The notes under the pieces were generated by a model. It made no database searches and was not told the origin of the DNA. It saw only the letters and a list, made by a program, of their open reading frames with translations. This document shows, in pieces, positions 38,765 through 48,019 of a DNA stretch of 64,000 nt. Source of the stretch: Macrotis lagotis. Lineage: Eukaryota > Chordata > Mammalia > Peramelemorphia > Peramelidae. The stretch lies in the NCBI RefSeq assembly GCF_037893015.1, contig NC_133666.1, positions 617,630,974 to 617,694,973 on the forward strand, read 5' to 3'. A program made the position numbers and the translations under genes. How positions within the stretch are numbered: the stretch's first letter is position 1; every line of letters begins with the position of its first letter.

Positions 38765-39730
38765 ATGACAGAGCTCAAAAAAGACTTTGAAAATCAAATG
38801 AGGGAGTTGGAAGAAAAACTGGGAAAAGAAAGGGGAGAGATGCAGGAAAAACATGAAAATGAAGTCAGCAGCTTAGTCAAGGAAATCCAAAAAAATGCTG
38901 AAGAAAATAGCATGCTAAAAACCAGCTTAGGTCAAATGGATAAAACAGTTCAAAAAGTTATTGAGGAGAAGAATGCTTTAAAAAGCAAAACTGGCCAGAT
39001 GGAAAAAGAGATAGGAAAACTCTCTGAGGAGAACAAATCCTTCAGACAAAGAATAGGATTCAGGGAGATTGATGAATTTACCAGAAATCAGGAATCAATC
39101 CTTCAAAACCAAAAAAATGAAAAATTAGAAGAAAATGTGAAATATCTCATTGAAAAAACAACTGATATGGAAAACAGACTTAGGAAAGATAATTTGAAAA
39201 TTATTGGAATACCCGAAAGTCATGATCAGGAGAAGAGCCTTGACATCATTTTCAAAGAATTACTACAGGAAAATTGCCCTGATATTCTAGAAGCAGAGGG
39301 CAAAATAGAAATGGAGAGAATCCACCGATCCCCCAGAGAAAGAGATCCCAAAAAACTAACCCCTAGGAATATTATAGCCAAGTTCCAGAACTCCCAAGTC
39401 AAAGAGAAAATATTACAAACAGCCAGAAGGACACAGTTCAAATATTGTAGAGCTGCAGTCAGGATCACACAGGACTTAGCAACAACTACATTGGAAGCTC
39501 GTAGGGCTTGGAATACAATATACCGGAAGGCAAAAGAGCTTAGAATGCAGCCAAGAATGAACTACCCAGCAAGGCTGAATGTCCTCTTCCAGGGAAAAAG
39601 ATGGACTTTCAATGAACCAGGGGAATTTCAAAGGTTCCTTTTGGAATGGCCAGAGCTGAACAGAAGGTTTGATCTTCAGATACAGGACTCAGGTGAAGTA
39701 TGGAGATTGGAGGAGAGGGGGGAAATATGA
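38765..39730 (+). CDS. HAL1/L1 ORF1 protein, 321 residues
   Basis: This is the L1 ORF1-type RNA-binding protein that coats element RNA in ribonucleoprotein particles. Residues 1-140 form a long coiled coil rich in Glu/Lys with leucine heptads (ELEEKLGKERGEM, IGKLSEENKSF). The RRM-like core runs about 150-240 (NLKIIGIPESHDQEKS, IFKELLQENCPDIL, IERIHRSPRERDPK as ERIHRS). The C-terminal domain is about 245-315 (NIIAKFQNSQVKEKIL, FQGKRWTFNEPGEF). The length is close to human L1 ORF1p (338). The 'M' at 38765 is an ATG in the 'GCTATGACAGAG' context. The frame is free of stops. As HAL1 lacks ORF2, mobilisation would need reverse transcriptase supplied by an L1. A recent, possibly functional copy; translation is not shown. 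Confidence 0.9.
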   Translation: MTELKKDFENQMRELEEKLGKERGEMQEKHENEVSSLVKEIQKNAEENSMLKTSLGQMDKTVQKVIEEKNALKSKTGQMEKEIGKLSEENKSFRQRIGFREIDEFTRNQESILQNQKNEKLEENVKYLIEKTTDMENRLRKDNLKIIGIPESHDQEKSLDIIFKELLQENCPDILEAEGKIEMERIHRSPRERDPKKLTPRNIIAKFQNSQVKEKILQTARRTQFKYCRAAVRITQDLATTTLEARRAWNTIYRKAKELRMQPRMNYPARLNVLFQGKRWTFNEPGEFQRFLLEWPELNRRFDLQIQDSGEVWRLEERGEI

Positions 39731-40204
39731 GGGACTTAATGAGGATGAACTGCATGTATTCCTGCATAGAAAAATGACACTGATAATACTCATAGGAACC
39801 TTCTCAGTTAATAGAGCAGGTAGAGGGAGCTTTTATAGTTGAAGCATAGGAGAAAGCTGAATTCAAAGATAAAATATGGTGTAAAAATGGAGTCAATAGA
39901 AAAAAGGGAAATGGAATGGGAGAAAGAAAAAAGAGAGGGGGAATAGTCCAAGATATTTCACATAATAAAATTTTTTTATTGCAATGAGCTGTTGCAATGA
40001 TATGGAAGAGGGGAGGCAAGGGGGAATGAGGGAACCTTTGCTCTCATCAGAGATGGCTAGGAGAGGAGACAGCAAATATACTCAATGGGGTATAGGCATC
40101 TGGAGTAAGAAGAAGGGGGGAGAAGGGGGAAGGGGTGGGGATGTGAATAAAGGAGGAGAGGATGGACCATGGGGGTACAGTGGTCAGATATAACACATTT
40201 TCTT

Positions 40205-40900
40205 TTTTACTTCTTGCAAGGGGCTGGGATTGGAAGGCCTGCCCAGGACCATAGGGCCAGGTGGATTCTGGGCCTAAGGGGTGGTATGGGGGCTCAGGGC
40301 TTCTTGGCCCCAGGACCAGGGATCTGTCTGCTGTGCCACTCAGCGACCCTACAGCAGAGTCAGAGTGAAAGGAGAGAGAAAAATATAGTACATGGTAATG
40401 GAGAAATAAGAAAGGAGGGAGTTGCGATCAGCAATGGCAACATTGGAAAAATATGGAAGTAACTTTTGTGATGGACTTACCATAAAGAATGTGATCCACC
40501 CGTGACAGAGTTGTTGGTGTTGGAACAAAGACTGAAGCACATTTTTTGTTATTATTATTTGGGGGAGGGTGCAGGGCAAGTGGGGCTGGGTGGCCTGCCT
40601 GGGACCACATAGCAGGGTGATCTTTGGGTGTCTGGGGCTGGATTTGGATCCAGGTGCTCCTGGCTCAAGGGCTAATGCTCTGTCTGCCACCCAGCCACCC
40701 CTACTATTATTACTATTTTATTTTATTTTGGGTCTTTTTTTTTCTTTTCTTCTTTTTTGGTTTTTGCAGGGCAGTGGGGATCGGGTGGCTTGCATGTCAC
40801 ACGGCTGGGTGATTATTGGGTTTACGAGGCTGGATATGGGCTTGGGTGCTCGTGGCTCCAGGGCTGGTTCTTCGTCCATTGCGCCACCTGGCCATACCTA
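40205..40900 (-). repeat. Three SINE-like modules in HAL1 3' UTR
   Basis: The blocks at 40205-40352, 40560-40703 and 40745-40900 each show the antisense pattern of a tRNA-type SINE (GGCTTGCATGTCACACGGCTGGG ... CCATTGCGCCACCTGGCC). They differ strongly from the young SINEs elsewhere. The last one, and the edge of the middle one, recur in the truncated copy at 27844-28273, so they are part of the element rather than later hits. The 155-codon frame at 40569-41036 across them is not a gene. Confidence 0.75.
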
Positions 40901-41140
40901 CAATTATTACTATTATTTTTTTAATTTTAATTTTTTTTCTCTCCCCTTTACTTTTTTTGCCCAAGCAAATCTATCTATATTCATGGGGGGAGGGGTATTT
41001 TGTTTACTTGTAAACAAGTATATCTTATTAATGTAAAGAAAAACATTTGTACAAAATGAGAATAAAAAATAAAGTAAAATAAAAAAGATCACCAAAAAAA
41101 AAAGATCACCAAAAAAATTTTTAAAAAAGATATATTATAT

Positions 41141-41270
41141 GGGGCAGCTAGGTGGCGCAGTGGATAGAGAACTGGCCCTGGAGTCAGGAGGACCCGAGTT
41201 TACTGGCCTCAGACACTTACTAATTACTTAGTTGTGTGAGCTTTTGCCTTGTTAAAAAACCCAAACAAAC
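41141..41270 (+). repeat. Marsupial tRNA-type SINE
   Basis: Flanked by AAGATATATTA (41127-41137) and AAGATATGTTA (41271-41281). The middle part is slightly shortened. Confidence 0.88.
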
Positions 41271-41284
41271 AAGATATGTTAGGA

Positions 41285-42779
41285 AAGGCTTCCTATTTAA
41301 GATGGGATTTTAGTTGAGACTTGAAGGAAGCCAGGAAAGCAGGAGGTAGAGATGAGGAAGGTGAGCATTTCAGGTCTAGGGAATAGCCAGAGAAAATGCC
41401 CAAGGCTGAGATATGGAATGTCTTGTTTGTGAAATAGCTCAAAGGCCAGTGTCTCTGAAAAGGTAAAATGAAACTAGGCCATAAAGGGCTTTGAAGGCCA
41501 AACAGAACATATAATTTTATTTTATCCTGGATGCAATAGAATTAATGGGGGAGGATGGACGATATGATTGGAATCTGTACTTTTGGAAAATCAATTTGGT
41601 AACTGAATGGAGAATGGAACAGAGTGGGATGAAACTTGAGATAGGCATATCCACTCAAGGATCTGAAGTTGGGTTTTGTTACAAGGTCTGTTTGGCTAGT
41701 ATAGCCTTGCTGCTGGTAGTGTGGTGAGCAATGGGAGAGGGAAGTTGGTGTCCATTGGTGTCTGTTCATGGCTTTGAGGGGTTTAAAATTAGTTTGAGAT
41801 TTCATAGACCATGGGGATACCTGATGTTCCTTTAGTTTTGGTATATAACTTCTATTTTGGAGAAGTTTGAGAGGTCATAAGGAGCAGAGAAAATGTCTAG
41901 GTTGGTCACATGACCCAGAAATTACATATATAGCTTGCATTTATATATAATATCCATTCAATAACCCAAGCATGAGGTGATGAGGGCCTTGACTAGAAGG
42001 GGTGTCAGTGTCAGAGGAGAGAAGGGGACATATTCTAAAGATATTATAAAAGACAAAATTACAGGTCTTGAAAAGTTTGGAATTGGGGTAAAAAAAAAAA
42101 GTTGATGATAACACCTAGGTACAGCCTGAGGAGAATGATAGAATGATGTTGCCCTTAATAAAAAAGGAAGGTGGGAAAGGAGGAAGGCTTAGGGGAAAAG
42201 ATAATGAGTTCAGTGTTGGACATTTTGAGTTGAAGATGCCTACTGGATATCCAGTTTGAGAGGTCTGTAAAACAGTTGGTAATATGAGATTGGAGCTCAA
42301 CAAAGAGGTTAGGACCAGACAAGTAGATTTGAGAATCATCATTTAAGGATGACAGCCAAGGGCAGCTAGGTGGCACAGTGGATAGAGCACTGGCCCTGGA
42401 GTCTGGAGAACCTGAGTTCAAATCCAGCCTCAGACAATTACCCTAGCTGTGTGATCTTGGGCAAGTCACTTAATCCCATTGCTTTAAATAAAAAAAAAAT
42501 TTAAAAAAGGCTAGCCAAATCCATGGGAGCTGATGAACTTACCAAGTAAAATAGTACAGAGAGAAGAGGCCCTGGACAAATATTGGACACCTATGGTTAG
42601 TGGGCATGATCTGGATAATTCAGGAAAGTAATAATCTGAGAGGATTAAAGAGAAGAATCCAGAAGAAATGGTGTCCAGAAAGCATATAGAGGATCAAGAA
42701 TAGGTTGATTAGCAGTAGATAGCTCAATATAGAGTAAATTAGGGTCAGTGTCGAAGGCTAAAGAATGATTCAGAAGGAA
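41285..42779 (-). repeat. L2 LINE, left part
   Basis: On the minus strand this is the L2 reverse transcriptase region: DDSQIYLSGP then ITNCFTDLSNWISSRHLQLKMS at 42155-42345. A SINE sits at 42361-42505. The L2 reading is cut at 42779 by an L1 and resumes at 47926-48010. Confidence 0.8.
42361..42505 (+). repeat. SINE inside the L2
   Basis: GGGCAGCTAGGTGGCAC head, complete body with a small deletion in the TAATAATT segment, and A-rich end; AGGATGACAGCCAA / AAAGGCTAGCCAA flanks are a weak duplication. Confidence 0.9.
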
Positions 42780-45261
42780 GAAAGGTCACTGAGGGACAGA
42801 GTCACCATAGCAGAATAGAAACAGCAACCCAGGAGAATTTTTCCAATATTCCCCTCCAAACAACTTCAAAATAACCTATCAAATTGAATTTTCAAGTGGC
42901 AGAGCCAACAAAGGTCAGGGTGAGACATTTACAACCTAACACACAATTTAGGAGATCAGAAGGAGAGGTCTGGGGTGGAAGATAGTCCAAGAGAACACAC
43001 AGTTGAAGCACCAGCTGGGCCAAAGGCCTTGGAGACAGCATCAGCAACACTAGCAGCTTTGGGAATTATCAGTCTAGAGATTGTAAGAAGGTCAGACAAC
43101 TGGTTAGAAAGAGATTACAAGTGTTTCTTTACTGGCAGTGAGTGCAGCTGGTACTGATTAGCAGCTCTATGGCTCACACACAGATTTAGGTCACACTTCC
43201 AGCATTGGAGAAAAGTGTGGTCAGTCACAAGGGAACAGGGGTCCTTGTCAAGGTTCCAAGGGAAAGAAGAACCCTAGTGCTTGTGATGCAAGGAAAGTGG
43301 GGACCTGGTCATAATTCCATGGCCAAGAGGGTTGCTAGTGCTTGCAATATAGAGAGGTAGGTGTCCTTCCTGGGCAAAGATAAAAGCACACAATAAGAGA
43401 GTGGTGACCATACCTCTCCCTAGATCATACCTCCTTGGAAGCACTGAAAATTTGCAGATTCTCAACAGCATGAAAAAGCCTGAAGCTTGGAACAGTGTCT
43501 TCCCATTCAACATAAATTTCAAATGAGGCACAAAACATCAGAGAAAATAACCTTTTAAAAAAGGTACAAAAATTCAAAGAAAAAAAATCTTAAAAAAGCA
43601 GAATTGAGACAGGGAAATATGGGAGATGCAATAGTTGACATTTCTGAAATCCAGTGAGGTTCTTCTTCAGTTTGGTTCCACATGACATTATCATGAAGAA
43701 GCTAGCTAGAAGACTCAAACATGTCTGTACTGCTGTTCTACCAAGAATAGGAGTAACTGGAGGGTTCCACCTAAAAGATGGTGATCAGTGCCTCAGCATT
43801 CAGGGTGACTGAGGAAGCCAGGATAACTCTGACTACAATCTAGGTGATCAGTGGAGACCATGACTAGTCCCTATTTGAATAAATGTGTTATCCTCTTGGA
43901 AGTTCAAAGGAGGAGGTGGATTAATAAGACCAGAAGGGGTCAAAAAGAATTTCATAAAAAGGTACAGCTTGATGAAAGACATAGCTACTCTGAGCAATAC
44001 AATGATCCAAGATAATTCCAAAGAACTCATGATAAAAATGCTATCTCCAGAAGGAAGAACTGGTAAACTGTGTATATATTGAAGCATACTTTTTAAACTT
44101 TATTTTTCTTAAGAAAAATAAAAGCAAAATTGGCCAAATGAAATCTCACAGAAGAAAATAATTATTTCTTAAAAATTAGAATTGAGCAAGTAGAAGCTAA
44201 TGACTCCATAAGACATCAGCAAACAATAAAATCAAAAGAATGAAAAACTAGAAGAAAATGTGAAATATTTCACTAGAAAAAAACTGTCCTGTAAAATAGA
44301 TCAAGCAGGGATAAATTAAGAACTATTAGATTTCTTGAAAGCCATGATCAAAAAAAAAGCCTAGTTTCATCTTTCAAGAAATTATAAAGGAAAATTGTCC
44401 CAATATCCTAGAATTAATTTCAATAGAAATTGAAACAATTCACCAATCACTACCCAAATGAGATTCCAAAAGGAAAACTCCCAGGAGTATTATAACCAAA
44501 TTCCAGAGATCCCAGGTCAAATAGGAAATTTTGTAAGCAGCCAGAAAGAAACAATTAAAATATTGTGGGGCCACAGTCAGTATCACACAAGATTTAGCAG
44601 CTTCCACATTAAAGAAACAGACCTAGAACATGATATTCCAGGAAGGCAAAGAAGTTAGAATTATAACCAAGAATAATCTACCCAGCAAAATTAAACATAA
44701 TCTTTCTGGGGGGGGGGGCTGATTAGAAAATTTGACCTTCAAACAAGACAAAAGAGACACATAAAATGGTAAACAATGAGAGAGAAATTATAAGGGACTC
44801 AATGAAATTAAACTGTTTATATTTCTATTTGAGAAGATAATACATGTAACTCCTAAGAATTTTTTGTTATTAAGGCAGCAAAGGAGTCTACTTAGATAAA
44901 AAGCATTGGTACAAATTGTGATAAGGTGATTTGAAAAAACATAGAGGTGAGAAAGGGGGATGAATTGGGGAAAGGGGGGAAGAGTAAAAATAGGAGAAAT
45001 TTTCTCATATAAAAGAAGCATTCAAGGAAGAGCTTTGACAATGGAGGGAAAATGGAGAAATACAATGCTTGAACCTCACTTTGGTTAAAAGAGGAGAGTT
45101 GAAAGAGGAAAGAATATATGTACACATGCAGCCAAGTATAGAAATCTACATCCACAACAGGAAATATGAAGAGAAGTAGGATGATGGGGATGATAAAAGG
45201 AGGGTAGATTAAAAGAGGGAGTGGTCAGAAACAAAACAAGACTTTTCAGAAGGTACAGGAT

Positions 45262-46330
45262 GGTTAGCTGTTGTCCATCACTCTCAAAGGGGACCAAAAT
45301 GACATTATTATGTTGGAGTCAAGGTACAGTGTAGGACTGTGACTGATCAGACCAATTTGAGCTTGGAAAACTCTACCTCAGGTTAGTCACAAATACTCCA
45401 GATGAATATTTGGAGTGGAGATGCCTTTAAATTTACATCTCACATTTCTTTTGAGCTACTGTAATTCTGTTTCACTTACAGAGCACAGCACCTTCTTTTC
45501 TGAAGACATGCCATGCTGGACAGTCTTTTGCCAATATCTCCCATGTCTCATAAATGGCTTCAAAGATCTTCAGAGAAACCTTGAAAGCATTCTTGTTTCA
45601 CTTCTGATAATCACCATATAAGCACTTGCCTAGTGTGAGTTCTTTGTAAAATAGTCTTTTAGGCAAATGTACATTTGGCATTTGAACAATGTGGACTGCT
45701 CATCAGAGTTATGTTCCCTGTAACAGTCTGAATGCTTAGCAGTTTAGCTCAAGAAAGGATTCGGTGTCTTGATACAAGATTCTTGCCAAGTAATCTTCAG
45801 AATCATCCTAAGACAATTCAAATGGAAGCAATTCAGTTTCTTGGCACAGCACTGGTATAAGTACTGGTTAAGCACCACACCGATGGTAATCTTTTTAACT
45901 TGAAATACAAGCCAAAGCTAAAGTGGAGGGAAAGTCTGTGCCTGATATTTTTGGTTATTAGTAGATGATTGTGCACTCAGTGCAGCTTCTAAAGCTGAGA
46001 TGCAACAAAGTATGGATCAATTCTCTTCTACTTGTACTAATTTTGACCTAACAATGAATACCAAGAAAACACAGGTTCTACACCAGCCAGCACCACATCA
46101 TCCACACATGGAACTACTGGTTTCAGAAAATGGAAAAAATTTGAATACTATGGATAAGCTCACTTACCTTGGCAGTATATTTTCCAGGGATATACACATA
46201 GATGATAAGGCTGACAAATGCATTGCCAGTGCTTGGGAGACCCCTCCAAAGGAAAGTATAGGATAAAGAAGTATCAGACTGACTGCCAAATTGAAGGTCT
46301 ACAGAGTCATTGTATTGACTTCATTGTAGT
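45262..46330 (-). mobile_element. RTE LINE copy with inverted 5' part
   Basis: From 45262 to about 45860 the minus strand reads the end of the RTE reverse transcriptase and its 3' end (the RTE terminus at 45262 is complementary to 'TTTGGTCCCCTTTGAGAG'). From about 45862 to 46330 the plus strand reads the preceding part of the same protein (TDGNLFNL, NTMDKLTYLGSIFS, LKVYRVIV). The site is flanked by AGGTACAGGAT (45251-45261) and AGGTACAAGAT (46331-46341). This is the arrangement expected of twin priming. Confidence 0.82.
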
Positions 46331-46651
46331 AGGTACAAGATTAAAAAAAAGAGAGAAAATGATAAAGAGAAGAAAATAGGATGCAGTATATACAGTAATC
46401 ATAAATGTGAATGGGAACTCATAATACAGAAGTAGATTACGTTAGAAACTAAAATCCAAAAATATGTAGTTTGTAAAAGACACATTTTAAACAAAAAACC
46501 ATATACACAGAGTTATAAAAAGGGGGCTGGTGCAGAATCTATTAAGTCTCAAATGAAGTAAAAAAGGTGGGGTAATAATTATAATCTCAGACAAAGAAAA
46601 AGCAAAAATAGACCTAATTAAAGGAGATAATCAGGGAAACTACATTTTTCT

Positions 46652-46810
46652 TTTTCTTTTTTTTAGGTTTTTGCAAGGCAAATGGGGTTAAGTGGCTTGC
46701 CCAAGGCCACACAGCTAGGTAATTATTAAGTGTCTGAGACCAGATTTGAACCCAGGTACTCCTGACTCTAGGGCCGGTGCTTTATCCACTACGCCACCTA
46801 GCCACTCCTT
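46652..46810 (-). repeat. SINE inside the old L1
   Basis: Antisense copy; perfect 15-base duplication AAACTACATTTTTCT at 46637-46651 and 46811-46825. Confidence 0.95.
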
Positions 46811-47150
46811 AAACTACATTTTTCTAAAAGATATCACAGATAGTAAAATAAATATAAAAATGTTTTTATAGCAAAATTTCTCTGATAAAAGCATTATTTT
46901 CTCAAATATATAGAGAACTAAGTCAAATAATTCCCATTCCCCAGTTGACAAATGATCAAAGAATATGAACAGGCAATATTCAGAAGAACAAATAAAAACT
47001 AAAGTCATGAAAAAATGTTCTAAATCACTATAGAAAAGTGCAAATTAAAATAAAAGATAAAATAACACACTTATGGGAAATGAAATATTGGATTAGATGA
47101 GTAAAAATAGTAATGAACTATTGGTAGAGTTGTGAAGGGGTCCAACCATT

Positions 47151-47317
47151 TTGTTTGTTTGCTTTTGTTTTTGCAAGAATGAGGTTAAGCCACTTGCCCA
47201 AGGTCACACAGGTAAGTAACTATTAAGTGACTAAGGTAAAATTTGAACTCACATCCTCCTGACTCCAGGGCTGGTGCTCTATCCACTGCACCACCTAGTT
47301 GCCCCCTTCCTCCCCCA
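47151..47317 (-). repeat. Older SINE inside the old L1
   Basis: Diverged antisense copy; TCCAACCATT at 47141-47150 and 47318-47327. Confidence 0.9.
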
Positions 47318-47925
47318 TCCAACCATTATAGAAAAACAATCTAGAACTATGCCCAAAGGGCTATAAAATGGTGCATACATACCCTTTGACTGAGCAATGC
47401 CACTATCCTTGTACCCCCAAAAGAGATTTTTAAAAAAAGGACAAATAATTGGAAAATGAGGGGATGTTTCTCAGTTGAGGAACGGCTGAACAAGTTGTAG
47501 CATATGACTGTGGAGTATTAAAAAAAAGGGATGATTTCAGGAGAAAACCCTTACAAGCTGATGCAAAGTGAAGTGAGCAGAACCAGGATATCATTGTACA
47601 CAGTAACAGCAATATGGTAATGATGATCAACTATGGAAGACTTTAGTTCCTCAGATAAATAAAATGATGCAGGAAAAATCCAAAGAACTCATGATGAAAA
47701 AAATGCTATTCCCTTCCAAAGAAAGAACTGATTAGCAATATGTATAAACTGAAATATATTTTTCCTCACTTTATTTTTTTACTGGGGCAATATAGCTAAT
47801 ATGGAAATATTTATTGCATGATTTCATATGCACAATTCATATCACTTTGCTTGCCTTCATAGGAATGGGAGAAGGCTGAGAAAGTGAATTTGGAACTCAA
47901 AATTTAAAAAAAAATTTTTTTAAAG

Positions 47926-48010
47926 GAAAGGTCACTGGATTTGGCTTCTAAGAAATTATTAGTAACTTTAGAGAGAGTCAGGATTATAAAGGGTTAAGAA
48001 ATAAGGAAAA
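47926..48010 (-). repeat. L2 LINE, right part
   Basis: 'GATTTGGCTTCTAAGAAATTATTAG' and 'ACTTTAGAGAGAGTC' continue the L2 of 41285-42779 after the L1 insertion. Confidence 0.8.
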
Positions 48011-48019
48011 GGAGAGTGA

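Larger units (their letters stand above)
37866..41090 (+). mobile_element. HAL1 (half-L1), full-length, open ORF1
   Basis: The 5' end has GGAGCCAAGATGGCGAC, an L1 YY1-type site, followed by a GC-rich 5' UTR of about 900 bases. ORF1 (38765-39730) is open. A purine-rich spacer (39740-40200) leads to a 3' UTR with three antisense SINE-like modules (40205-40352, 40560-40703, 40745-40900), then TGTTTACTTG and GTACAAAATGAGAATAAA with an A-rich tail. There is no trace of ORF2. The overall structure matches the HAL1 at 20329-23034. I could not find clear target-site repeats. GC-rich compared with its flanks, it looks like the youngest long element here. Confidence 0.85.
42792..47925 (+). mobile_element. 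Old L1, both ends present, ORF2 largely missing
   Basis: It is bounded by the perfect duplication GAAAGGTCACTG at 42780-42791 and 47926-47937, inside an L2 that continues on both sides. Visible parts in order: a 5' UTR (CACCATAGCAGAATAG); ORF1 remnants (about 43500-44720, ENCPNIL-type and KFQRSQVK-type pieces); a purine-rich spacer (44760-45250); a short ORF2 endonuclease remnant (46440-46640); the ORF2 end (46900-47620); and a 3' UTR. An unexplained insert of about 450 bases (43640-44100) interrupts ORF1. An RTE copy and two SINEs were inserted later. Most of ORF2 is absent. Confidence 0.7.

Noticed and set aside
40569-41036. 155-codon frame
   Set aside because: It spans the SINE-like modules of the HAL1 3' UTR; aromatic runs come from TATTATTAC repeats.
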